DNA of 64,000 bases, from the NCBI RefSeq assembly GCF_029227915.1, contig NC_079889.1, positions 1,488,001 through 1,552,000 on the forward strand. Direction: 5' to 3'. Position 1 is the stretch's first letter, and each line of letters opens with the position of its first letter. A model generated the notes under the pieces. The model worked only from the letters and a program-made list of their open reading frames with translations, ran no database searches and had not been told where the DNA came from. Source of the stretch: Hydractinia symbiolongicarpus. Lineage: Eukaryota; Cnidaria; Hydrozoa; Anthoathecata; Hydractiniidae. Both the position numbers and the translations under genes were made by a program. Of this stretch, positions 48,023 through 61,800 are shown one piece after another.

Positions 48023-48090
48023 TTATTTTTATATTCTTTTTAGCAAAAACTCTAACGTGACGGTAACCGAAACAGAACTTCGCAGCATGA

Positions 48091-51000
48091 TTAGAAATAC
48101 ATTAGACCTAAAGAAAAATTAAGAAGAAAATGATTTTAAATTTTTAAAAAAATTTTTCTATGATAACAAAATAAAGATCACCTTACCACTACTGGATTTG
48201 CTGTGTCTGGTCATGGGTTTGTGCAACCTTAGGTTATCCAATGAATGGTGCCAGCTCCAACAAGAATGACAAAAATACTTAAAACATATAGGATCACGAC
48301 AAAAGAACGGACCAGGACTGATATGGCAGGTGCTACACATGGAATCTTCTAGGTAAGGATCGATTTGAACCTGGGCAGATAAGAATAATTTTGCAAACTA
48401 CCCTATTGTTACTTATCTTAAAAGCATTTCTCTTGTGAACTTTCATCTCAAGCATTTAAGTAAAACGCAGGCATTTCAGCCAAATTTAACAGAGCGTTCA
48501 TGCTGTAGATACGCAAGTTTACCTTTTTTGTAAACTTTGGAGACCTTATTTCAATGAAAGCGGCTTGTACTGCTTTCATGAAGCTTCGATGACTGCTGAA
48601 AGTAACTCGACCAGATCCTGAAATAAAATCAGAAAAAATGCATTTCTTTTTGAAGAAATGATTCGTCAGACTACAGGAAAATAAAGTTGAATTGTAGAGT
48701 ACAAACGTAATACTCTACGTACCGATCGGGTATTTATGTTTGTCAGTATCGATACCAGCATAGATGACGTTATCGAATAAATCATTCATGATCTGACACA
48801 GCGCTTCTACACAAGAAAATTACATGTGTTTTTATGCATCTTATATTCCTATTTCGTCTGCGCGACATTTCTTATAGCGTGTATCAATGCTTAGCGCTTC
48901 GTAGTCGTTTGTCCAAGCAGTACAATGATTAAAACAGAAATGCGCGTACGAATTTAAAATGGAGGCGATTCAAGCAAATTTAATGGCCAAAATTATGAAA
49001 TTAGTCATATTACACTGCAGCGCTCATAGCGGTCTTGAAAAAGTCAAATTGATTATGACTTTTAAATCGACCAGCGCGTGCAAAAGCGCTCTTAAATATT
49101 ACGCAAAAACGAGCGCTTTAATGCATGCGCCTGCAACCGACGTGCGAAAAGATTGAAGTGATTCTTTTAAAAATAACGCCTGTGTAAAGTTAGAAAAGAC
49201 ATGTAAACAAAGAGTTTATTTCCAATATTTTTCTTACCCGCGTTTATCATACCATGCAGACCACCAACAAACACAGTACGATTTGGATCTAATTTTTGAG
49301 ATGCTGATCGAACAAAATTACTATCAGTAAGAACCCATGGAATAACTTGAACCTGTGACAATAAAACAAAACAAAAATATTAGCAGTTTTTGCAGTTATC
49401 TGGTAGAATTATCTCTAAGTAATAATTTAACACAATTCGTCTTTGAAATAAGTTTTAATTCTGCCATATTAAAGTTAAAAACATTCTGTATACCTCTTTG
49501 CACCTCATTCTTCTGCTCGATATTTTGTAATACCAATCTCCACCGCTTGAGAAGTCGTGTGTACAGTTTGCCAGCAAAGCTTTCACAGATTTCTCGGATT
49601 CGAACAGTAAGTAGCAGTAGCCTGAAATAAAAGAGAGACATATGTTAGTAATGCAGATAAACCACCTCATAACTGTTCCTTGCTTATATACTGCTTACCT
49701 CGGCCTTTCGGTGAGTTTCTTTGAATTTTTGTTTCTTTCGCAGGCCATTCTACTTTTACCGGTCCAAATGGTCGAAAAGCTTGTTGCAAACCGCCTAAAG
49801 AAAACCATTGCAGATTAAAGACGTAGGCATTCGTAAATTAATACACGCTTGGAAAATTAGGTAAAGAAAGGACCTGATAAAAACTTGGAGGAAAGAATTA
49901 CAAAAATGATTACCTTCTGTAATGTCCCATGGAACTCCACCAAGGAAGATTTTATTGGAATAGATAGGATTTTTGTAATTACGTGGTGGAAGCTGACCAC
50001 TCCATGTATAAGATGGCTCGTTCATTTCTAAGAAAATTACGTAAAAGAAATCACTAACAAAGAAAGTGGTTTCAGACTTTCCGGTTATTAAAAAATTTTT
50101 ACCTTGAGCAGTTCTTAACTGTCCACGCCTTTCTAAATCAAGGAGGTCTTGTGTCTGGCCAAGATACTGACTAAGTGTTGTCCATCGTGGATCCATCAAG
50201 ACGTTACCTACGCCATATTCCGGGTCTTGGTATGGAACTCCAACCGGTGATAAATGTAAATTACGCCGGGCTATGTCGAGGTCCGGATTAGGCGAAACTG
50301 GAGACAAAATATTATAGTCCGGTGTGGGTGGCGGCGTTGGTGTTAATGGTGGGTGTCCGTACTGTGTGTAAGATAATGGCGCAGGAATAGACTGGTAACA
50401 ACCGAACTAGTAAAATGTAAGCATAAAATGAGGATTAAAAAATATTGGTTGTAAACGCAAAATTAATCCGATGAACCGGATAAACAAAAGGAATGAAAAA
50501 AAAACAACAACAAACAAATATGCAATCAGCAAAAGTAAAAAGAAAAAACTTACAGGCGCTAGTGCTGATAATTGCGCTATGGACAAACTCTCTAAAGGTG
50601 ACAACCCAGCATGTGGACCGCTGGGGCTAGTACCTCTTGACATTGGAGGTGAGTACATGGATATATGATGAGCGTTGGAAATATGTCCATGACTTGATTG
50701 CCTCATGTTGTTTTTGGGTTCATCAGGTGAGTAGACGAGATAATCGAGACGACTATCGCTTTTGTTGTTGTTGTTGTTACGGTTGTCATATTTCGGTTTG
50801 GATAATGGAGTTATCGTTTTTAAGATACTCATGTTGTTTTCAACAACCGGTGATCGAGGCAATGGAGGTGACCGTGACATAACCGGAGATCGTATTTTGC
50901 CACGAGAAACATCCTTGTAAGGAACTTAAAGAAACAGTTAAACATTTTAGTGTTTCTAGTAGCAGTATAGCTACTTAGTTAGCCAAGCTACAATCATGTT

Positions 51001-52593
51001 CACAGTATAATTTTAAACGGTTAGGCTCAAACTAACCCTCTTAACCCTATTCTGTCCTGGGGGAGGAGCAAATCCCCCCCTGCCGATTTTATAAGAACTC
51101 CCTAATGCCATGTTGCATGGCTGATACTTACTGAGTTTCATTATCTTCTATTAGACACCTGCATGCCAAATTTTTAGGTTCCATGCCTTTCAGAGGTGGA
51201 GAAATATTATATCTCTTGTTAGGGCGCGAAATTCCATTTATTTTAATTTTTTTGTATTCGTTTAAAGATTTAAGTAGAAAATAAATAAAACGTAGTTTTT
51301 GTAAGAGAAAACTACAACTATGGTTAAAGAATATAGGGATATCATTTTGAGACTCCCCTCTCATTTAAAATCAATTTTATAGTTTGATTGTACAGTGGAA
51401 TCGCTCTAAAGCGGACACAAAATTTCGATTTAACACGGGATTTGGACTAAAAATTGTTTTTTGTACTATTGTTTACGACAAACGTAAATTTGAGACTTTT
51501 TAAAAAGAATGGACTCTTTGATTGAGTTTTCGAATTTTCAGTAGCAAACGCGTAAATCGTGGAGTACGCTGCAGTCAAGAGGTTTCTGTGATCCGAAAAA
51601 GCAGTGGAGCATTAATAGAAAAGTCAACAAATGTGTAAAATAGGAAAAAATGTAAAAGAGAAAGAAGACGTAATAAATAGACTTTTCTATGAGAGTTCAA
51701 CCTAAAATCAATCCGTTCCAAGCGTTACTGTCCGTTTTAACGGAATGTTCGCTTTGAAGGGTGTCCGTCAGGATTCCACTGTACTTCCTAATGTTATCTC
51801 ATTCTTCCCTATATGTTATTTTATTTATATAAGGCGGGGTTGGAGTATTAAAAGCTTAATGCGTCCATGGAAAAAAATAATTTAAAATTGAAGTAAATTT
51901 CAAAAAAGAGCACAAAATAGTTTGTAGTATAAAAAAAATTCAGAATGCAGCGCACACAAGCCGGAAAAAAGTACATAAATTTGTCACTCTGTAGTGAAGA
52001 ATACAACTCACAATTTTCATGCGAAAACGTTAAGTAAAAAAGTTCTTATTCCTTCTCATTATGAGAAAGTTTAACAAGAGTAATTTCATTTAGTGTAGTG
52101 TTTTCCATTGTCAACAAAAGCCATCTTACTGCGCACAAAAAAATATCTTGTCGCTTATGGCATGACACAGGGTGAAAGTTAAGTTAAATGGTATGCAAGT
52201 AGAGGTTTTAACGCTCATTTAATGTTGAAATTAAAATTGAGTTCTCCATGACAAAAAAGGCAGATGTTAGTATCGTGATAAGAAATTTCGTTTTGTAGAC
52301 TTCATTCGCGCCGAGGTTGTTAGTTTTTCTTTAGCTTGTATATTTGCTTCTGTCTGATAGGGGATAGTACAAAAATATAATGATAAAACATACTTTTATT
52401 TTCATCAGCTTCGAGTAGCTGGCTCATGAATCGGTTACATAAATCGCCTTCGATTAAGTCGCTGTAGAGATCATCAGACGAACTCTAAAATAAGGAAAAT
52501 ACACATTTCATGTCTCTGTAACACGACACATGTGCTTACCCTTGAATGATTTGAAAGCTCTAGATTTTCTTGCGATTATAATGTACTCACCAT
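48091..52593 (-). CDS. CPEB1: Cytoplasmic polyadenylation element-binding protein, CPEB1 (Orb) class
   Basis: Twelve coding exons on the minus strand: 52593-52591 (ATG only), 52484-52394, 50924-50554, 50406-50103, 50027-49914, 49794-49699, 49621-49494, 49352-49238, 48806-48723, 48617-48523, 48370-48187 and 48107-48091. All have GT/AG sites and matching phases. Total 1602 nt, 533 aa. Residues 32-256 are a disordered region rich in SP/TP sites and short Asn runs, as in the regulated N-termini of CPEB1 proteins. RRM1 is about 282-370 ([12 protein letters not shown]). RRM2 is about 395-467 ([11 protein letters not shown]). The ZZ zinc-binding domain is about 478-520, with C479, C482, C491, C496, C501, C504, H509 and H517. 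V-Q-V-I-P-W-V-L and F-K-Y-F-C-x-S-C-W are of CPEB1 rather than CPEB2-4 type. The family binds U-rich elements in mRNA 3' UTRs and controls poly(A) length and translation, notably in oocytes. Extra 5' non-coding exons are possible. Confidence 0.95.
51041..51205 (+). mobile_element. piggyBac-like fragment in CPEB intron 2
   Basis: Starts TTAACCCTATTCTG, then, after a shortened middle, TTAGACACCTGCATGCC and TTTTTAGGTTCCATGCC as in the copies at 11400 and 42904. It seems to be an internally deleted or truncated copy; no right end seen. Confidence 0.5.
51393..51781. mobile_element. pogo/Tc1-type MITE in CPEB intron 2 (389 bp)
   Basis: The outermost bases CAGTGGAATC and GATTCCACTG are flanked by TA on both sides. 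GCGGACAC near the left end and GTGTCCG near the right extend the inverted repeat. TA target duplication and CAGT-type ends fit the Tc1/mariner-pogo superfamily. No transposase. Confidence 0.75.
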
Positions 52594-53790
52594 GTTGGAA
52601 CAGTATCTTTAAAATGTTTTAAAATTTTGGAAAACTTACTGTCCAAACTTTTTAAAAATTTAAAAAAAATGTTTTACTGTAACTGTATTTTTCCAACGAC
52701 ACAATCATAAACAAAAAAAATGCTGCCATCAATTTATACACAACTTTTTTTCTCATACCAAATTACAAGTCCCACGTGAGTTGTTAAACCCAAGCAAAGT
52801 AGATATATTAACATTCCGAAATAAAAAAATCATTTCCACATTTCCATTAATTCTTGTCCGTGCAAAATAATATTCGAATAGGGAATTTGTTTTTTTTAAT
52901 TACTATATTTCATTGCCCTTTTTTGTACTTCCGATTTCACATTTTTTTGGATATTTCCGCCTAGTTGATAGCTATTCCTTCTTTCCTTGAATTTGAACTT
53001 CTTTTGTATAGATAAATTTGGTAAACTTTAGCACACTTCAAACATATTTTTTGGCTTTCAGTAACAACGTTTTTAAGCGTGTAAGTCGCGAGAAGAAAGT
53101 CAAAATCTCAACGAATATATGGCATGTATACTTTTAAAAGCTACAGCTGTAGTCTGGGGCGAGTTTGCTCATAGTGTAGTTCTGTGATCTATGTTGCGCT
53201 TGTAGGTTCCTCCTTTTCTCGTCGCAGTTAAATTGATAGGTCGCAATGTAGTTCCGGATATAATTTATGATATTGATAAAAAACATAATTTTTGTGGATC
53301 ACAATTTTCTGCAAAAACTGGGACAATACTTCCCGGGCCTAAACAAGAATTAGGGCCTATAAACAAGTCAAATTTTTTTAATTTTTTTAATACTTTCCAA
53401 TCGATAGGTTCTTATAAAGGTTTATTATTTCTTGAACAAATTAGGAAATCGGTTTAAGTTGAAGTATCTGCAAAGTTTCTCTCCTGTTTTTAGTCGCCTT
53501 TCCCATAATTCAGTGTCCGGGCATGCATGTGGAAATTGTTTGTGGCTGTACTTTAGCAGCATTGTAAATTGAGTTCACTTCTAAGCGTTTGCAAACAGAC
53601 AACTTTTTAACAACCAACAAAAATTGAACAAAAAACGCTACCATTTTTAACGTACAAATTGAGCATGCGCCAATATTTAGGGTAAAATCTTGGTGTGCGG
53701 TCATAAACGACTTGACAGCAAGCTTAACGATAGTCATTCTTAATTAGATTATTTGGATGAGGGGAAATTAAGGTAGAAATCAACAAAATA
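52594..53790. other. Upstream region of CPEB, no gene seen
   Basis: Should hold the CPEB promoter and any 5'-UTR exons, but no clear TATA box or initiator could be assigned. A plus-strand frame at 53233-53457 has no support. Confidence 0.35.
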
Positions 53791-54385
53791 CACTCCAACC
53801 TGACTATAGCAGACATGCTATATAGCGGAACCTTGTTATGGCGGACACTTTCACCAGGAACCGGCCGAATCATGCTCAAAGTCAATAAAAAAAAACTGTA
53901 CATAAGGGACACTCTCTAGTGGATACATAATAGACATAAATTTCAGGAATCGTGTGAACATTTCCTTTGCAAATCACCTGTCTATAGCGGACACATTTTT
54001 TCAGCGGAAATTAAAAAAAAATTATATAAATAAATGAATTACTTGTATCTAACTGAGTAGAGAATTACGTCCACGTTCATATCGACAGCGATATGAACAA
54101 GATGTTAAAGGAGTTCATCGTAAGAGTTGAGACAATAAGATGGAAAAGTTAAGGCAAACTCACATGAACGACTTCTTTGAGAAATGAAATTGTAACAATT
54201 TTAAACTCGTACCCACTGCTTCTTTAAGGTAATGACTAGTATAGGTAATAACGCAGAGAATATTCAGATTACATCTATAAGTGTCTTTTCTCCGAAAAAT
54301 CCGAACCTCGATATAGCGGACACCTAGTTATAGGGGACACTTTTTTCCAGAAACCATAGGTGTCCGTTATAACCAGGTTGGACTG
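53791..54385. mobile_element. pogo/Tigger-like MITE (595 bp)
   Basis: The left end CACTCCAACCTGACTATAGC and right end ATAACCAGGTTGGACTG are inverted repeats flanked by TA (53789-53790 and 54386-54387). Repeats of the TATAGCGGACAC type occur inside both ends. This is the look of Tigger/pogo relatives. No transposase. Confidence 0.72.
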
Positions 54386-55784
54386 TAGTAACTTTTGAAG
54401 ATAAAAAACGTTTAGACAGTCATCATTTTGTCTAGAGTAGAGATAAATGCAAAAATATTAGGGAGAATTTATTAAAACATGTTACAGAGATTTTTTTCTT
54501 TACATTTTTGAAGATTTATTATCAAAAAAATAAATGTTAATCAAAATATGAACCGCAGAATTTATTATTTTCGCGAAGATGCTTGTTAAATTTGCGAAAA
54601 TTCTTACTTTTTCAAATCTTATTAAAGTGTAGCTTAGCAAGAGAATAATTCTTAGTTTTTCTTTCAAATTTAATAGGGAATGGAAAGGCGAAAAAGTACG
54701 CAGCAACCTCGTTTCTATTCTTTTTTGATTTTTTCGATATCCCAGAGGGAGTATTTTTGCGGTCACAACTGAATTTTTTTTAAGTTTATTTTTGCCATTA
54801 TAATTCCACAATACTATGAATTAAAAAAAAAATCATTCAAGAGAAATGATAACAAATAATTATCACGCTAAATTCACACAGTGCAAATTGCATCACAAAA
54901 AAGGAGAAGAACGATAAGCATGCTCAAGCTCTCCCCCATCTCGCCTTTATATGAAAAACAGCGTTGTTAAGAAACAAATGGGTCTGGGGACGAAATACAA
55001 ATTTCCTACAAATCTTTCACAACTTTAATCTCAATAAAAGTTTTCTATTCGCTAATAACTAGGAAGGAATCTGATGCGTAGTTGTGAAAATTAGAATTTC
55101 TTACCAAAACCTATTATTATTATTATTATAATTATTATTAATAATAATATTATTATTATTAGTATTCCGAGACACTGTTATCAACGTGAGTATAGTGTTC
55201 TAAATGTATACATCAGGTATACACCGGCATTACCTACCCAATTTCCCTCACATGGCATGGGTTGACCCGTAGCTGTGATGAAGAAACTTACTAAACATGC
55301 CCGCGCTGTGAACCGAACCACGGACCTTTTGATTGCGAAGCGAGCTCCATAACCACAAGGCGCAACTAGGGTTCCATTGGGTTATGTCGTACAAGAGGCG
55401 TGGGTATTAGGTTGTTTTTTGAATAATCTTTAAGCAAGACAAGAAAACTATGTTCTAGCCTGTAATTAGCAACCAGTAAAAACAAAAATTTTTATTATTC
55501 CAGTATTTTTATAAAATAAATTTTATATTCCTTCTTCAAAAATATATATATTCACAACAATAATTTTTGTAATTCCTAATTAATATGTACAAATGAATTA
55601 TATATAACACTAACAAATATATATAACACTTTCAAATATATATAACACTAACAAATATATACTAACTGTGAAGTTTTCCGATTTTCTTTAAAAATAGCTT
55701 GTCAAAAACAATAAAAGATATTTTTTATGAAAAAATTAGAAAGAATATGGCTTGTTAGAACAATCGAGTAACATTTTTGTCTCG
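54386..55784. other. AT-rich spacer with an ATT/AAT palindromic microsatellite
   Basis: (ATT)n followed by (AAT)n and (ATT)n at about 55111-55160 forms a palindromic microsatellite. Repeated AACACTAACAAATATATAT motifs lie near 55605-55665. No gene seen. Confidence 0.45.
55302..55370 (-). pseudogene. tRNA-derived SINE head or tRNA pseudogene
   Basis: The minus strand has an A-box-like TTGTGGTTATGGAGC, an anticodon-region CGCTTCGCAATCAAAAGG and a B-box-like GTGGTTCGGTTCACAG in tRNA order. Acceptor stem pairing is poor. Confidence 0.4.
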
Positions 55785-55790
55785 TTTATT
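55785..55790 (-). terminator. Poly(A) signal for the ZSWIM-like gene
   Basis: TTTATT on the plus strand (AATAAA on the minus strand), 100 nt past the stop at 55890. Confidence 0.4.
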
Positions 55791-55889
55791 CAGACGCATA
55801 GAAAAGAATTAGCAATGAACTAATTTTTACTTTCTAATCTGACAACATATTTGAAGAAGGGCAGGCGCTATTTGACGTACAAATATAAA

Positions 55890-58800
55890 TTACTGTGCAC
55901 AACTTCTACTGGGCATCAGGTGTTGTGAAATAACTTGATGTAACTTTTTCTTCCCCTTCTGTGACGTTATAATATAGTCAATCAGCCACTGAAATTGTTC
56001 TTGCCCATCCTCCGAGAGCTGGAAAGCTCTTTTAATTTTTCGCAAGTAATCAGTAAAGTCATTGTAATTTTTACGAGTAATCGTTTGAAGTTTTGCCTCG
56101 ATGTCCTGTATAAAAAGTTTCTGAGCTGACGCTACAAGTCGATTTAACGGTTCTCTATGACAAGAAAAATTTTGGTAAACGCTTTTGTGATAAGCTGGAT
56201 TCGAACAACGCTCTGCAATCTCAGTTAATAGCAAAGGATTGTGAATACAGTTTTCAATAACTGGAACAATTTGGGTAAGTTCGTCCATGCCTAGATTACT
56301 TGCCAGTGTACTTATCCACAATACATCACAAATCGCAGGATGTTGGCAATCCATTGCACCAATATCCAATTTCTTTAAAGCTTGAATACCTATTTTAAAA
56401 GCTCGTTGCAGGTGCTTCTTGCTTTCTAAATATCTTGCCACGCTAAACAATTGAGCGGTATTAAAACGTTCTGAAGATTCTGAAGTAATTTGACAGACAA
56501 GTTCAAAGTTTTCACAATGGTCTTCACACAATGTTAATGCAAACAAAACGCACGGTACAGGGTCTTTTATGCACGCCTCGATCACCATGTTTCTAATTTT
56601 GCTCAAAAGTTCTTCTCTTAAGAGTGGACTGTTCAACTTCAAATGAAAAAACACAGGTTGTGATGTCAGCATTGGAGCAATTTCGTTACTAATCTCCTTT
56701 GGAGAGAATAAATCTGTCCAATTACGTATTAGAAAATCGACAGCTAAACGTCCGGTGTCAACAGCGCACGAAACTAACCATCGAATGCATGCTTTTCGTT
56801 CACTAGCGTCAGAGATTAAACGAATGCTACGTACGCCCAATTCAAAGGCAGCACTTAATATGTCTATATTTAGCTCTGGTTGCTGAGCGACAGCGATGGA
56901 TTGGCACAACTTTGCGAGCTTCAGCAACTGCGAAGGTTGTTTGATATCTTCCAAAATAGCCGTTAACGTCAACTTTAAGTATTCAGAATGCCTATCGCAT
57001 TGTTTTAACATACTTGCTGCAAGTTCGCCTTGTTGATATTCAATATGAGATTTTATATAACAGAAGGAGCCATTGTATGATACGACGTCGGATATATAGT
57101 CGCTTTCGTCGTCGTCACTGTCGGATTTATTAAGATTCAACGGCAACATCATGATTGATAATTTGAAAGCTAAATTTGCATCAAACTGAAAAACTTGTTC
57201 ATTTAGAAAACGTATAAAACAATGATTCGGTAAAATATCACGGGTGATAGGAGTATCCAAAAGGGTGACCACATGTTGGTATAACTTTTTAGAATATTTT
57301 GAAAGTATATTTTGCAGAACAGGTGATTTGTAATCAAGCATTTCTAGCTGCGAAATTAATTGTTCGTATCGATGAGTCAATCGGTTTTGTGCGTATTCTC
57401 CTTTCGGTAAGTTGAATGATCGAGACAAAGCAATAAGTGCTAACTCTAAAGCCTCTGCCTTTAACTCGTTCTCGATTAAAGTATTATACGCAGTTAATAT
57501 AGGTTCAGTGGATTTACTAAAAATGTCACAAGAGGACGTGTGTGATGTTTTAAGAGTGTTCAATAGAAGTAATGAATGTTCCATTGCTTTGGTTTTCAGA
57601 TTACAAAGATTTAATGCCTCGATTCTTGCAGCTTGTGTGAACACGTTGTCTAAAATAGAAAACAAAAAGATCCAATAAGAAAATTGAAACTTTTTTCTTA
57701 TGAACTTTTGTAACTTTTTTCAAATGTAAACATGCATCACAAAATTTTGTTAGCTTCGACTACTACAATGAATGACCATATTAGGTAAACATAACACCTT
57801 ATTAGGGCAAAAAATAGACATATATGTCGTCACTTACCATTTTTGGAATCAATAACAGCTTGTAGAAGATTGGGAGATGTTACATCATCAATATTTTCTC
57901 GAGGACATGACGGCTTCTGAGCCCATTCTTTGATATATTTAGCCAGTCTATTTTTAGTGTTACCTGTTAGGTTGGGATTTAACATGACACAATACCACAA
58001 CGACTGAAGTTCGTCGTAAATTCTACGGATACGCTGGCAGTCTTGAACGTCTGTTCTTTGCACACTTTCATTCATAATGGAGTCAGTCACAGCGATAAGT
58101 AGATTGATGTAGTTGCGGTCGGAAGCAGATATCATTTCTCGAACCTAGCAAATTAATTTGAATAAATGAACACGAAATAATATTTCTGATATCTTTACAT
58201 TAAATATGTCATTTCTGTACCCAGTAATTTATCCGTTTTAAAGTGGACAAGTTTTAATTTATTTTAGTCAAATTTAAGACTAACAACCCTTACCTTATTC
58301 ATGAGGGCGATGATATTTTTCCCAGGGCTACCTTCAGCTAAGCCAACTTGAATTTGTTTTCTAATATTTTCATGATCGATATGCCACGTGTTTTCATCTT
58401 CAATACTTCCACCGGCTGTCGGATCGGGTATACCGTTTAACAAACTAATCTCCGAATCGGGTTTTCGCAATTCATCTAATAAAGTCTGTACGGCTGGAAG
58501 AATATTATTACTATGCTTTGATACCAATGTAAGAAGTAACTTCTGTAGTTCATTTTTCTTTAAGTCTACTACCGAATCGGAAATCGGTGGCCTTATCGGA
58601 ACTTCATTTGAAAATCGGATTCTGTATAGGGCAACAGCAACAACATGGGAACACCATAGTAGACTTTTATTAGAACAAGTGCAATCCGTACTGGTGATAC
58701 AGTTTCGATCAAAATTCATTGAACATTTGAACACTTGTGTTTTTTGTTTGTTACATATTCCGATTTTTTCGGATACTAATCCGCTTAGATGAAATCCTGA

Positions 58801-61800
58801 AAAAAAAAATTAAGCATTGTTAAATTCGAATTTGCAATTCTTAAAAAAGATGATGTGTTCGTACAAGCAATTACTTTTAGCTTTGTAGAAGTTAAGCAAT
58901 TTTGTAATCATATTTAAAATATAAATATTTTAATGAAGTCTACTATGAACACATGTCTAAAAGAAAATGAAAAAAAGGCGCTGCAGAAATAAAAAGATTT
59001 ACTCTTAGCCCCTCCTTCAGCTTGTTAATTCACGTTTGGAGTTTTTGTGTTCGCTGTAAAATTATAGTTAAAAGAAGACACGATTTAAAATGTATTTTTG
59101 TAGTTACTTAAAAAAAGAGGGAGGTGATAGATTTTGTTGAATGAATGGGTTGGGTGTCATTAATAAAACATGTATATCAAGGCGACATTGAAGCGATAGA
59201 AAAAATTTATTACTTAAAGTTAATAATAATCATATTCTTTCCTCAACAACCGAATAAAAATACATTGCAAAATCAGGACAGAAAAAATGATTCAGTCTTT
59301 CCCATTAAGAAAATTTCATGGTGATGCAAAATAACCTTAGTAACTATTCTCTTTAACATAGATTTCTTTACAAAACTTTTATATGTAGACTCACAGCAGA
59401 GCTTTCTTAACAAAGCGCCTTTAGAATGATAAAAATAAGAGATAACAGCATTAAAAGAGAATCAGCAGACGTCCTAGCAGTTCTTTTATGAATTTTCTAA
59501 AGAAACAATTCGTCCTTAAATGCGTCTTTAGCATGTCCACCCTATAGAGTTATTACTGTACGGCGCCAGCTCCTATACGGCACCGTGAGGAAGCACTGTG
59601 CGACTCCCGAATGCGCACACTTGTGTACTCTTTTCTTCTCTAACGCACCGTACTGGTGACGGACAAAGAACAAAAAGTGACACCGTACTGTTGTCGTACA
59701 AAGAGCGGAAAAAGACGAATTCAAAATAATTTAATACGATAATTGCAGGAGGTATTTTTACCATAGGATGTACGGCGATTACAAGATTTTTCGTACCGGC
59801 TCATGACTTTATTTTCTATGTGAAATTTCACTAAAATATGTGATCATGTGAAATTTCACTAGCCTGTTTGAACTTATTATTTTCCAGGCACCCAACTAAA
59901 CCAGATTTTTTTAAGAAATGTTCTTAACGAGAGCCTCTATGTTCTTATAAATCAAAATTAAACTGGAGTTAAATCCTATTAGGCTTTTAATGAAGATGAA
60001 TTTCTGGTATTTTTTAACAGATACGTGTAATAGCGACACGGCTGAGATTCAAGTGGATCATTGGTTCTTTTTAAGATGGTGAAGATAAACTTTATTTCAA
60101 CAGGTTAATTATTTTGCTTATGATAAATAGGGCGGCATTGCTAATTCTGACCGACATTTTCTTTACTAGCTCATCTGATAAATAACTTTGACATTTGCAA
60201 TTAGAAAACTCAATTGACCAATCAGATTAAAAATAAACGGGATGTCTACCAATGAAATTACATAATCATAAAAAGATTACACGACGGGATTTTTATTTTA
60301 TAACATTCGCCGGCACCAATAAAAACCACGAAAACAATGATGGCAATTTTGTTGCACTCTCCCACAGGGGTTTTAAAGAAAACAATTTTAGTTACTGATT
60401 TTATTATATTCGGCGGAGTTCACAAAAAAGAAAGGCGGAGAACAAAAGAAGCTGAAGAAAAGATCAAAGAAAAGTTCCCGACTTTATCCACTATGTTTGT
60501 TCAGCATAAATTCTAAATTTTTTAAGTGAAAAACGGCCCGAACAATGGATACAAAGGGCCGCTAGATAATAGTTCATTGGATGTCTAAAACATCTTGTGT
60601 ATTAGCGCATTCATTTCTTTAACATTTCTAAAGCGATTTATATAAATTATCATTGCAGGGGTCCATAGACAGTTCTGCGATAAAGTGAATAAAGCACCAT
60701 TAAGTTTGTGAAGACAGTAACTTCATAGGATTTGTGTTTTAAAGATAAAAGAGATAAGATAGAAGAGTAAAAGAATTACTGTTGTCATGCGCTATATAAC
60801 TCGCCCCAGGGCATCTCCAAACCACATCAACCATGGAGACTAAGTTGATATTTATCTTTTTCTTAGTGTATGTTTGCAAAACTTTGTTTAAGAGAAAGAT
60901 CTCACACTTGGGAGGGATTTTCAAGTATATTTTCAAGTTTATTTATCGTGATAAGTTCAACCTCTTGAATAAAATGAAATTTTTATGTCCGGTATTTAAG
61001 AAGAGCAGTCGGCACCATGGGGGGTTAAAATGATTCACTGTCGAAAGGTGGAGTTGAAGATGCCACAAACTAATTATTAAATGTCACTTTGGCGCCTCAT
61101 TAGTTCGAGCTGTGTTAGTTTCCCGGTTTACTTAAGTAATTTTGATTAGAAGAAGCCTGGTTCAAGAGTAATTACACCCACTTAAAGGGTGGTTATAAAC
61201 TCTTGTACGGGCTTCATGATGGTTTTCGCTTGTCAATATAATGACTAGTTGACGTCATCGAGGTTGACGTTAGAGAGATTCCATTTCCTGCTTATTTTAA
61301 AATTGGTAAACAGACAGCTAGAAACACAAAACAGATTAATCACACGAAAAAAGTGTTTGACTTTGTTAACCAGAAATCATAAGAAGAAAGAAGTGCTTTC
61401 TTGCGTTCTAACTGATACGGTATTACCAAAAACACAGTAGGGGAATGGTCCATTATTATTTAAAACATATGCGGTGCATTCACAGGTCGTTATTAGCGTA
61501 TATGTTAGATCACGACTTTGTTATGTCAATAAGTTACTGACGCACTGTCGACCAAAAAAAAATGTTGAAATTATACAACACTGCACTTTTATGCCTTTTG
61601 TGAGGTTTTGTAAACTAAACAAAGCAGGTAAAAAATATCTCACTTAGAATGAAAGCCTCACATGATCTGGAATATAAGTCAGAAACTTAGAAGTTTTTCA
61701 AATTACGTTTGATGTTATATTGAACATGTGAATTCAAAATCTGAATGATCAGCTTGCTTTAGAAAAATGTTTTGATATTGGCTCCAGAAAGAAATCTTTT

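Noticed and set aside
48959-49156. 65-codon plus-strand frame inside the CPEB gene
   Set aside because: It lies in a CPEB intron on the opposite strand. Its content comes from scattered AGCGC words. No promoter, splice or family evidence.
49396-49670. Minus-strand frames of 81 and 71 aa read as separate proteins
   Set aside because: They cover a CPEB exon (49494-49621) and run into introns on both sides. Only the exon part is coding.
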